The position numbers were made by a program, and so were the translations under genes. Positions 1 to 5,842 of a stretch of DNA of 5,842 nt are shown here, piece after piece. Positions within the stretch are counted from its first letter, which is position 1. Every line of letters starts with the position of its first letter. Source of the stretch: Gemmatimonadota bacterium (lineage in GTDB: Bacteria > Gemmatimonadota > Gemmatimonadetes > Gemmatimonadales > Gemmatimonadaceae); assembly GCA_023249395.1 (NCBI GenBank), contig JAHFCS010000155.1:1-5842 (forward strand). The letters run 5' to 3'. Below the pieces are notes generated by a model. That model was not told the origin of the DNA, did no database searches, and worked only from the letters and a program-made list of their open reading frames with translations.

Positions 1-577
1 CGACGAAGGGGTGCATCGTCCGGGGGCGATGGCTGCGATCCTTGGCAAGCTCGATCAGACCGTCGAATCGCTGTGTCAACAGGCAACCCGCGACGCGGGC
101 CTAGTGGTTCCGGCGAACTACAATACCGAAGAGCAGATCGTCGTGTCGGGTGAAGTCAGCGGGGTCGAGCGCGTCATGCAGCTGGCGAAGGACGCGGGAG
201 CCAAGCGCGCCCTGCGCCTCCCGGTGAGCGGTGCATTCCACTCACCGCTCATGGAGCCGGCAGAGAAAGGTCTCCGCGAAGCCCTCGCTGCAACGAACTT
301 TGCAGAGCCTGCATTTCCAGTATTCTCGAACGTGACGGAAAAGGAATCGTCGAGCGCCGCCGAGGCTCGCGAGCTTCTCGCGACTCAGCTCACGTCGCCG
401 GTTCGGTGGGCAGGTGAGATCACCAACATCGCCTCCCGCTTTCCGGATGCACTATTCGTGGAGCTCGGACCAGGCGCCGTTCTCACCGGGCTCCTCTCGC
501 GGATAGTGCCGGGCGCGAAAGGCGTCGCGTGCGGGACTCCCAATGAAGTCGACAAGCTCCTGAGCCAGGTGGCGTGA
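1..577 (+). CDS. fabD: Malonyl CoA-acyl carrier protein transacylase, 3' part
   Basis: This enzyme moves the malonyl group from malonyl-CoA to the phosphopantetheine arm of acyl carrier protein, supplying the extender unit for fatty acid synthesis in the cytoplasm. The frame is open to the left edge (first full codon at 2-4), so about 191 residues of a protein usually near 310 are seen. The visible part has the family string RPGAMAAILG at the start, the catalytic histidine in GAFHSPLM (codon 239-241), the glutamine in QLTSPVRW (codon 386-388) and the C-terminal ELGPGAVLTGL segment. The GHSxGE nucleophile serine and the substrate-binding arginine must lie upstream, outside the window. The GTG at 11 is internal, since homology continues before it; it is not the start. 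The stop TGA (575-577) abuts the fabG start, which supports one operon. Identification is firm; only the N-terminal half is unseen. Confidence 0.95.
   Translation, partial: DEGVHRPGAMAAILGKLDQTVESLCQQATRDAGLVVPANYNTEEQIVVSGEVSGVERVMQLAKDAGAKRALRLPVSGAFHSPLMEPAEKGLREALAATNFAEPAFPVFSNVTEKESSSAAEARELLATQLTSPVRWAGEITNIASRFPDALFVELGPGAVLTGLLSRIVPGAKGVACGTPNEVDKLLSQVA
567..572 (+). promoter_or_regulatory. Ribosome binding site for fabG inside the fabD end
   Basis: AGGTGG matches the AGGAGG consensus at five of six bases and lies five bases before the fabG ATG. It sits within the last codons of fabD, so fabG translation is probably supported both by this site and by coupling to termination of fabD. 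It favours the ATG at 578 as the start. Confidence 0.5.
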
Positions 578-1315
578 ATGCAAATCAACTTGACGGGCAG
601 AGTGGCGCTGGTGACGGGAAGCACTCGCGGAATCGGCCGCGCGATTGCGACGACGCTGGGTGAATGCGGCGCCAGCGTTGCCATCGTCGGACGCGACAAG
701 GGCAAAGCAGACGCGGTTGCGGGCGAGCTGGGCGGCGGCGCGCTCGGATTTGCGTGTGACGTGAGCGATACGGCGGCCGTCGCGAGCCTCGTTGCAGACG
801 TGGAAGGCGCGTTCGGGTCGCTCGACATTCTCGTCAACAACGCAGGGCTGACGCGTGACAACATCGTGATGCGCATTCGCGACGAAGACTGGAATGTCGT
901 CATCGACACCAATCTGCGCGGCGCATTCGCAACGATCCGTGCCGCGGCGCGGGGTATGATGAAGCGCCGCTGGGGGCGGATCGTGAATATCGCCAGCGTC
1001 GTCGGCCTCACAGGTAACAAGGGTCAGGCCAACTATGCTGCGAGCAAGGCAGGTCTTATCGGCCTGACCAAATCAGTCGCAAAGGAGCTTGGCTCCCGCA
1101 ACATTCTCGTCAACGCAGTTGCGCCGGGCTTCATCGAGACCGAGATGACGGCCGTATTGACCCCTGATCAGCGCAAAGCGCTCGTCGGTTCGATCCCGCT
1201 GGAGCGGCTCGGATCGCCCGCGGACGTCGCCGCGGCGGTGGCTTTCCTCGCGTCTGACCACGCTTCCTACATCACCGGCCAGGTAATCGTCGTCGACGGC
1301 GGAATGGTGATGTAG
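578..1315 (+). CDS. fabG: 3-oxoacyl-[acyl carrier protein] reductase
   Basis: FabG performs the NADPH-dependent reduction of 3-oxoacyl-ACP to 3-hydroxyacyl-ACP, the first reduction of each elongation round, in the cytoplasm. The 245-residue product is a classical short-chain dehydrogenase of normal FabG length. Visible motifs are the nucleotide-binding TGSTRGIG (residues 13-20), the acidic DV pair at 61-62, NNAG (87-90), and a full catalytic tetrad: N112 in TNLRGAF, S140 in NIAS, Y153 and K157 in YAASK. It ends with the typical ITGQVIVVDGG tail. The ATG directly follows the fabD stop, has an AGGTGG site five bases upstream, and gives the usual short lead-in to the first beta strand. Short-chain dehydrogenases are a broad family, but the placement between fabD and acpP makes the fatty acid role very likely. 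Confidence 0.97.
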   Translation: MQINLTGRVALVTGSTRGIGRAIATTLGECGASVAIVGRDKGKADAVAGELGGGALGFACDVSDTAAVASLVADVEGAFGSLDILVNNAGLTRDNIVMRIRDEDWNVVIDTNLRGAFATIRAAARGMMKRRWGRIVNIASVVGLTGNKGQANYAASKAGLIGLTKSVAKELGSRNILVNAVAPGFIETEMTAVLTPDQRKALVGSIPLERLGSPADVAAAVAFLASDHASYITGQVIVVDGGMVM

Positions 1316-1403
1316 ACTGTGTCTAGCGCTCAGCACGTAACTTTCTGTCAACACATCAGTTAGATATATTTCACACCCAACCCACCACGAAGAGGAATTT
1401 GAG
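1316..1403 (+). promoter_or_regulatory. AT-rich gap before acpP, probable promoter region
   Basis: This 88-base stretch is the only sizeable non-coding space in the window. Positions 1341-1380 hold only 14 G or C bases of 40, in strong contrast to the GC-rich genes on both sides. TATATT at 1365-1370 (or the overlapping TAGATA at 1361-1366) could be a -10 element; no convincing -35 TTGACA is seen at the right distance (TTTCTG at 1342-1347 is 17 bases away but matches poorly). A separate promoter would fit the usual need for much more acyl carrier protein than the other enzymes. The existence of a promoter is inferred from composition, and the exact boxes are uncertain. No clear terminator hairpin with a U tract for the upstream genes is present. 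Confidence 0.4.
1391..1397 (+). promoter_or_regulatory. Strong ribosome binding site of acpP
   Basis: AGAGGAA contains a GAGG core whose last base is eight bases before the acpP ATG. It is the clearest Shine-Dalgarno site in the window and fixes the start at 1404. The genes after it (fabF, mqnE, mqnA, mqnC) lack a comparable site, which fits high independent translation of acpP. Confidence 0.75.
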
Positions 1404-1643
1404 ATGGCCGACAACTCTGAAAAGGTCAAGGACATCATCGAGAAGGAGCTCGGCGTCGAGCGTGAAAAGCTCACCAACGAAGCCAGCTTCATCGAGGATC
1501 TCGGGGCCGACAGTCTGGACATCGTTGAGCTGGTCATGGAGTTCGAGAAGGAGTTCAACATCGACATTCCGGACGAAGACGCGGAGAAGCTCCGTACCGT
1601 CGGCGACGCTCTCGGCTATCTGAACAGCAAGATCACCGCGTAG
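1404..1643 (+). CDS. acpP: Acyl carrier protein
   Basis: AcpP is the small acidic cytoplasmic carrier that holds growing acyl chains as thioesters on a 4'-phosphopantetheine arm and presents them to the Fab enzymes. The 79-residue product has the expected length and the invariant attachment motif GADSLD, with the modified serine at residue 37, at the start of the long acidic recognition helix (DIVELVMEFEKEF, 39-51). The following IPDEDAEKLRTVGDAL segment is also typical. The start is set by the AGAGGAA site upstream. It needs a holo-ACP synthase (AcpS), not present here. The position between fabG and fabF is the common order in bacteria. A carrier for polyketide synthesis is a formal alternative, but the neighbours argue for primary fatty acid synthesis. 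Confidence 0.98.
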   Translation: MADNSEKVKDIIEKELGVEREKLTNEASFIEDLGADSLDIVELVMEFEKEFNIDIPDEDAEKLRTVGDALGYLNSKITA

Positions 1644-1644
1644 G

Positions 1645-2889
1645 ATGAAGAGAAGGGTCGTCGTCACAGGTATGGGAGCGATTACGCCCGTCGGAAATGA
1701 CGTGGCGACGACGTGGAGTGCGTTGCTCGCGGGCAAATCGGGAGCGGGGCCAATCACGCATTTCGACGCGTCCAGATTTCCGGTTCGCTTCGCCTGCGAG
1801 GTGAAAGGCTTCGATCCTCTCGCGTACATGGATCGGAAGGAAGCCAAGCGCGCCGACCAGTTCACTCAGTATGCTGTGGGCGCCGCCAACCAGGCGATGG
1901 CCAACGCCGGACTGAACGAGCCGAACGGTCTCGATCCCGATCGGATCGGCGTCATCATCGGAAGTGGCATCGGGGGACTGAAGATTTTCGAGGAGCAGCA
2001 CGACGTCTATCGTCAGCGCGGCCCCGGCAAAATCTCTCCCTTCTTTATACCGATGTTCATCTCTGACATCGCTTCCGGGATTGTGTCGATGCAGTTCAAC
2101 GCCAAGGGGCCAAACTACGCCACTGTATCGGCTTGCGCGACGAGCGCTCACGCTATTGGCGACGCCTATCGCACCATTCAGTACGGTGATGCGGATGTGA
2201 TGATCACCGGTGGCACGGAGGCAACGGTGACGCCGATGGCGATCGGCGGATTCGCCAACATGAAAGCGCTCTCCGAGAGAAACGACTCACCCGAGACAGC
2301 GTCGCGCCCGTTCGACGCTACACGTGACGGCTTCGTGATGGGCGAAGGATCGGGGATCGTAATCCTCGAGGAGCTGGAGCACGCTCTCGCCCGCGGCGCA
2401 AAGATCTACGCCGAGATCGTGGGCTACGGCGCCACTGGGGACGCTTATCATCTCACGGCTCCCGCGCCACACGGAGAGGGTGCCCAGCGAGCGATGAAGC
2501 GGGCAATGAAAGATGCGGGCCTCGCACCTGAGGACATTCAGTACATCAATGCACATGGAACGTCGACGCCCGCCAACGATCTCAACGAGACGGCCGCCAT
2601 CAAGGCCGTGTTCGGCGACGTGGCGAAAAGCCTTAACGTCAGCTCGACCAAGTCCGCCACCGGCCACATGCTCGGTGCCGCAGGCGCTGTCGAGTTCGTC
2701 ATCAGCACACTCGTGGTCGGGGAGGGAGTCATTCCGCCGACGATCAACTACGAGACCCCCGATCCGGAATGCGATCTCGACTACACTCCGAACAGGCCAG
2801 TCCATCGCGAAGTCACGGCTGTTCTGAGCAACAGCTTCGGCTTCGGCGGCCACAACACGACGCTCGCAGTCAAGCGGTTCGTCAACTAG
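1645..2889 (+). CDS. fabF: 3-oxoacyl-[acyl carrier protein] synthase II
   Basis: FabF condenses malonyl-ACP with an acyl-ACP, with loss of CO2, to extend the chain by two carbons. The 414-residue product is of normal length and has the thiolase-fold condensing enzyme landmarks: catalytic cysteine C164 in SACATSAH, histidines H304 in NAHGTST and H341 in SATGHMLG, lysine K336 in SSTKSATGH, and the glycine-rich loop GFGFGGHN near 399-404. The isoleucine in GSGIGG (residue 109) matches the acyl-pocket residue typical of FabF. The Cys-His-His set marks an elongating enzyme and rules out a FabH-type (Cys-His-Asn) initiator; a chain-length factor lacking the cysteine is also excluded. The ATG lies one base after the acpP stop with no good Shine-Dalgarno site, so translation is probably coupled to acpP. 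FabF rather than FabB is favoured by MKRRVVVTGMG at the start and by the acpP neighbour. Confidence 0.96.
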   Translation: MKRRVVVTGMGAITPVGNDVATTWSALLAGKSGAGPITHFDASRFPVRFACEVKGFDPLAYMDRKEAKRADQFTQYAVGAANQAMANAGLNEPNGLDPDRIGVIIGSGIGGLKIFEEQHDVYRQRGPGKISPFFIPMFISDIASGIVSMQFNAKGPNYATVSACATSAHAIGDAYRTIQYGDADVMITGGTEATVTPMAIGGFANMKALSERNDSPETASRPFDATRDGFVMGEGSGIVILEELEHALARGAKIYAEIVGYGATGDAYHLTAPAPHGEGAQRAMKRAMKDAGLAPEDIQYINAHGTSTPANDLNETAAIKAVFGDVAKSLNVSSTKSATGHMLGAAGAVEFVISTLVVGEGVIPPTINYETPDPECDLDYTPNRPVHREVTAVLSNSFGFGGHNTTLAVKRFVN

Positions 2890-2896
2890 AGATCCA

Positions 2897-4057
2897 ATGG
2901 AACCCTCTGCAGCTTTCGATCTGTCCCGCGTCTCGGACGCTGCGCTCTGCCGGGTCGGGGAGAAAGTCGTGGATGGCAAGCGCCTCGACGATGACGACGC
3001 GGCAGTCATGTTCAGATCACCGGATCTGCTCGGACTGGGAGCGCTCGCCTCTCACGTGAACGCGCGCCGTCACGGCGATATCGTGACCTTCGCCGCCAAC
3101 CAGCACATCAATCCCACGAACGTCTGCTATCTGCGGAAGACCTGCGTCTTCTGCTCCTTCGCGAGGCTTCCGAAGGAGGAAGGCGCGTACCGGTACACGA
3201 TGGAGCAGGTACTCGACGAGGCTTCTGCGGCGGGGAATGGGCTGACGCGGGAGTTCCACATTGTCGGCGGACTCGACATGCACGCCGGTCTCGACTACTA
3301 CAGCGTCATGTTCCGCGAGCTGAAGGCTCGATATCCGCAGGTCCACATCAAGGCACTGACGGCGGTCGAGATCGCGCACATCGCGCGCATCGAGAAGATG
3401 TCGATCGAAGAGGTGCTGATCGCGCTGCGCGAAGCCGGACTCGACACTCTGCCCGGCGGCGGAGCCGAAGTCTTCGGCCGCGGCGTCAGAATGGAGATCG
3501 CGGACAAAAAACTCGCCGCCGAAGACTGGATCGAGGTGCACCGCACCGCCCATCGCCTGGGAATTCGCTCGAACTGCACGATGCTCTACGGCCACGTCGA
3601 GACCATCGAAGACCGGGTTGAGCATCTCGGGATACTCCGCGCCCTCCAGGACGAGACTGGTGGATTCCTCGCTTACATCCCGCTCGCCTATCACCCCGAC
3701 AACAACCAGCTCGGAATCGAGCTCGGCCGCGAAGGCTCGGCAACGACAGGATTCGACGATCTTCGCAATCTCGCCGTCGGCCGCCTTTTCCTCGACAACT
3801 TCGAGCACATCAAGACCCACTGGATCATGGTGACGCCCTTCCTGTCGCAGGTTTCGTTGTCCTTTGGAGTCAACGATCTGGAAGGAACGGTGGTCCGCGA
3901 GAAGATCTATCACGAGGCCGGCGCCACTACCGCGCAGGGATTGGCACTCGATGACATCCTCAAGCTCATTCGCGACGCTGGAAAGATTCCGGCGGAGCGC
4001 GACTCGTTCTACAACATCCTGCGAACCTTCGACGGCTCGCACGCAGCCGCCGCATGA
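2897..4057 (+). CDS. mqnE: Aminofutalosine synthase, radical SAM enzyme
   Basis: MqnE adds the SAM-derived 5'-deoxyadenosyl radical to 3-[(1-carboxyvinyl)oxy]benzoate and, with loss of CO2, yields 6-amino-6-deoxyfutalosine, the second step of the futalosine menaquinone pathway. The 386-residue product carries the family strings HINPTNVC, CSFARLPKEEGAY, REFHIVGGL (118-126), HIKALTAVEI, LPGGGAE (185-191), TMLYGHVET and the C-terminal EKIYHEAGA. The iron-sulfur cysteines are C77, C83 and C86, giving CX5CX2C, where radical SAM enzymes usually have CX3CX2C; the rest of the motif region is intact, so this looks like a two-residue loop insertion and not decay. HIVGGLDMHAG and LPGGGAE separate it from MqnC, which has IPGGGGE. 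The ATG is seven bases after fabF; AGAG at 2888-2891 is a weak ribosome site. Its stop overlaps mqnA. A cofactor F420 synthase (CofG/CofH) relative was considered, but the mqnA and mqnC neighbours settle the role. Confidence 0.94.
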   Translation: MEPSAAFDLSRVSDAALCRVGEKVVDGKRLDDDDAAVMFRSPDLLGLGALASHVNARRHGDIVTFAANQHINPTNVCYLRKTCVFCSFARLPKEEGAYRYTMEQVLDEASAAGNGLTREFHIVGGLDMHAGLDYYSVMFRELKARYPQVHIKALTAVEIAHIARIEKMSIEEVLIALREAGLDTLPGGGAEVFGRGVRMEIADKKLAAEDWIEVHRTAHRLGIRSNCTMLYGHVETIEDRVEHLGILRALQDETGGFLAYIPLAYHPDNNQLGIELGREGSATTGFDDLRNLAVGRLFLDNFEHIKTHWIMVTPFLSQVSLSFGVNDLEGTVVREKIYHEAGATTAQGLALDDILKLIRDAGKIPAERDSFYNILRTFDGSHAAAA

Positions 4058-4902
4058 CCATTAGAGTCGGCCGCATCCCGTACATCAACTGCTATCCGGT
4101 CTACGGTGCGATCGATCGCGGCCTGATCCGGCTCGACGCCGAGCTGGTGGATGGGGTTCCGACTGCGCTCAACGCGCTGATGGCGTCGGGCGAGCTCGAT
4201 GTCAGCGTCGTTTCGGCGATCGAGTACGCGCGTGATTCACGGCGGTATCTGCTGCTGCCCGACCTTGCGATCTCCTGTGACGGGCCGGTGCGCAGCGTGA
4301 TGCTCTTCTCGAAGCGTCCGGCGAACGAGCTGTCGGCAAGGCGTGTTCTCGTCAGCAGAAGCTCGATGACGAGCGTCGCGCTGCTCGAGCTACTTTTCGA
4401 AAACGTGTGGCGCGCGCACCCGAAGTTTCTTCCCACCGATGCCGAGATCAGCGACGTCGCACAATTCGGCGCCGAAGATCACGACGCGAGGCTCGTGATC
4501 GGCGATGCCGCTCTCCTGCTCGAGAGCAAGTCGCGCATTGTTGGACAGGTGCCCGAGTACCCTTATGCATACGACCTCGGTGAGGTCTGGAAGCAATGGA
4601 CAGGGCTTCCGTTCGTCTTTGCGGTGTGGGTTGCACAGCGGACCGTGGCTGTCGAAGCGGCGCTCGCGGCGCACGCCGCGCTTATCAAGTCGCGCGACTG
4701 GGGAATTGCCAACGTTTCCGAGCTTGCGCGTCAGGCAGCGGAAGCTACTGGTGTCCCGGTTGCCGCGTGCGAGGAATATCTCGCCGGGCTCGACTACGGT
4801 CTGTCCTATCCCCACCTTGCCGGCCTGACGGAGTTTTATCGCCGGCTGGTCGAGCGCGGCAGCGTGCCCAACGGCACTTTGACTTTTCTTCCGGCAGCCT
4901 GA
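4054..4902 (+). CDS. mqnA: Chorismate dehydratase
   Basis: MqnA removes water from chorismate to give 3-[(1-carboxyvinyl)oxy]benzoate, the first committed step of the futalosine pathway and the substrate of MqnE encoded just upstream. The 282-residue product has the usual length and a periplasmic-binding-protein-like fold signature without a signal peptide, as expected for a cytoplasmic enzyme. Visible family strings are RIPYINCYPVY (7-17), LDVSVVSAIEYAR (48-60), ISCDGPVRSVMLFSK (73-87), SMTSVALLELL (104-114), LVIGDAALL (147-155) and DLGEVWKQWTGLPFVFAVW (174-192). The conserved asparagine in YINCYP (N12) lies in the expected substrate pocket, though I cannot prove its role here. The ATG overlaps the mqnE stop (ATGA), implying tight translational coupling, and no separate Shine-Dalgarno site is visible. 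Confusion with MqnD, a related fold, is unlikely because of the IEYAR and TGLPFVFAVW strings. Confidence 0.95.
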   Translation: MTIRVGRIPYINCYPVYGAIDRGLIRLDAELVDGVPTALNALMASGELDVSVVSAIEYARDSRRYLLLPDLAISCDGPVRSVMLFSKRPANELSARRVLVSRSSMTSVALLELLFENVWRAHPKFLPTDAEISDVAQFGAEDHDARLVIGDAALLLESKSRIVGQVPEYPYAYDLGEVWKQWTGLPFVFAVWVAQRTVAVEAALAAHAALIKSRDWGIANVSELARQAAEATGVPVAACEEYLAGLDYGLSYPHLAGLTEFYRRLVERGSVPNGTLTFLPAA

Positions 4903-4905
4903 GCG

Positions 4906-5842
4906 ATGCGCGATCTACTCGACTTTTACGCCAACGCGCCGCTCGTGGAGCTGGGCGCCGAGGCGGACCGTGTCCGCCAGCGGCTGCACCCGAAGAACAT
5001 CGTCTCCTACATCATCGATCGAAACATCAATTACACGAACGTCTGCGTCGCCGATTGCGGCTTCTGTGCATTCTACAGGCGCCCGAAGCACGGCGAGGGC
5101 TACACGCTTTCATTCGAGCAGATCGGCGCGAAAATCGATGAAGCAAAGGAAATGGGCGCGGTCCAGATCCTGATCCAGGGCGGGCACAACCCGTACATAC
5201 CGTTCCAGTGGTATCTCGACCTGATGTCGTATATCAAGCGCAATCATCCGATCCACATTCATGGCTTCAGCCCGAGTGAGGTGGATTTTTTCGCCAAGCT
5301 CTTCCGGATGGAGGCGATCGATGTGATTCGCGCCCTGCGAACGGCCGGACTCGATTCCATTCCCGGCGGCGGCGGAGAGATTCTCGTCCAGCGTGTGCGA
5401 GACCTCGTCGCCCGAAAGAAAGCTGGGGCCGACCGGTGGCTGGAGATCATGGAGCTCGCGCACGGCGAGGGCATGAAGACGTCGGTGACGATGATGTACA
5501 GAATCGGCGAGACGCTTGCCGAGCGGATGGAGCATCTCGAGCGAGTCCGCGAAGTGCAGGCGCGGACCGGCGGCTTCACCGCATTCATCTGCTGGCCGCT
5601 TCAGCCGGAGAACACTCCGACGATGTCGAATCAGCCGAAGACAGGGGCGGACGAATACCTTCGTACAGTCGCCATCGCGCGAATCGTTCTCGACAACGTT
5701 CCCAATCTTCAGGCGAGCTGGGTGACGATGGGAATGAAGATCGGGCAGATCGCGCTGCGATTTGGATGCAATGACTTCGGCTCGCTGATGATCGAGGAAA
5801 ACGTAGTCTCTGCGGCAAACACGACGCACCGCACTACGACGG
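4906..5842 (+). CDS. mqnC: Cyclic dehypoxanthine futalosine synthase, 5' part
   Basis: MqnC is the radical SAM enzyme that cyclises dehypoxanthine futalosine into its spirocyclic form, a later step of the menaquinone pathway. The frame is open from ATG 4906 to the right edge, giving 312 codons with no stop; the missing C-terminus is probably around 50 residues. It has the canonical cluster motif CX3CX2C (C47, C51, C54) in NYTNVCVADCGFCAFYRR, preceded by YIIDRNI, then ILIQGGHNPYIPF (88-100), HIHGFSPSE (117-125), AGLDSIPGGGGEIL (147-160), TSVTMMYRIGET and NTTHRT at the edge. An in-frame TGA (the mqnA stop) lies two codons upstream, so no earlier start is possible. That leaves a short leader of 46 residues before the first cysteine. 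No clear Shine-Dalgarno site is seen, so translation probably follows mqnA. IPGGGGE and the GGHNP string set it apart from MqnE. Confidence 0.94.
   Translation, partial: MRDLLDFYANAPLVELGAEADRVRQRLHPKNIVSYIIDRNINYTNVCVADCGFCAFYRRPKHGEGYTLSFEQIGAKIDEAKEMGAVQILIQGGHNPYIPFQWYLDLMSYIKRNHPIHIHGFSPSEVDFFAKLFRMEAIDVIRALRTAGLDSIPGGGGEILVQRVRDLVARKKAGADRWLEIMELAHGEGMKTSVTMMYRIGETLAERMEHLERVREVQARTGGFTAFICWPLQPENTPTMSNQPKTGADEYLRTVAIARIVLDNVPNLQASWVTMGMKIGQIALRFGCNDFGSLMIEENVVSAANTTHRTTT

Noticed and set aside
1323..1333. Small palindrome AGCGCT with imperfect flanks just after fabG, as a terminator or operator.
   Set aside because: The stem is only three base pairs each side without a bulge and there is no U tract after it; too weak to call.
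1073..1567. A minus-strand open frame spanning the end of fabG, the gap and acpP.
   Set aside because: It is antisense to two clear genes, shows low-complexity serine-rich translation and has no recognisable motif.
3506..3511. Run of six A in mqnE, and a run of six T at 5286-5291 in mqnC, as frameshift sites.
   Set aside because: Both genes continue in the correct frame with conserved motifs on each side, and the A run is not in the phase of a classic slippery heptamer.
3017..4042. A 341-codon open frame on the minus strand opposite mqnE.
   Set aside because: It lies wholly antisense to a well-identified gene, its translation resembles no family I know, and GC-rich coding DNA commonly leaves such long open frames. 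The same holds for minus frames at 385-1020, 2287-3009 and 5110-5829.
4596..5141. A 181-codon plus-strand open frame across the mqnA/mqnC junction.
   Set aside because: It is out of frame with both real genes, arginine-rich as expected for a GC-rich shadow frame, and has no ribosome site.

Overview
This is a GC-rich, densely packed bacterial chromosomal segment read entirely from the + strand. It holds seven genes: the 3' part of fabD, then fabG, acpP, fabF, mqnE, mqnA and the 5' part of mqnC. The first four belong to type II fatty acid synthesis. The last three belong to the futalosine route to menaquinone. A menaquinone-using bacterium with this gene order and these protein signatures suggests Gemmatimonadota or a similar soil phylum. 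That assignment is inference from memory of family sequences, not a measured match.

Layout: fabD (open at the left edge) ends at 577 and fabG starts at 578 with no gap. fabG ends at 1315. An 88-base AT-rich gap (1316-1403) follows, the only real intergenic space in the window, and it probably carries a promoter and certainly a good ribosome binding site for acpP (1404-1643). fabF follows after one base (1645-2889), mqnE after seven (2897-4057), mqnA overlaps mqnE by four bases (4054-4902), and mqnC begins three bases after mqnA (4906) and runs off the right edge. No terminator-like hairpin was seen, so the sequence is consistent with one long transcript plus an internal start before acpP.

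How the genes work together: FabD loads malonyl groups onto the acyl carrier protein AcpP, FabF condenses them with the growing acyl chain, and FabG carries out the first reduction. MqnA dehydrates chorismate, MqnE joins the product to a SAM-derived adenosyl group by radical chemistry, and MqnC later cyclises dehypoxanthine futalosine. The later-step partners (MqnB or an MTA/SAH-type nucleosidase, and MqnD) and the fatty acid genes fabH, fabZ and fabI are not in the window.

The window is mostly housekeeping metabolism. The points worth a second look are the fusion of a fatty acid cluster to a menaquinone cluster, a non-canonical CX5CX2C cysteine spacing in the MqnE radical SAM motif, the AT-rich internal promoter region before acpP, and the in-frame mqnA/mqnC junction separated by a single stop. 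I found no mobile element, CRISPR array, RNA gene or evident new system.
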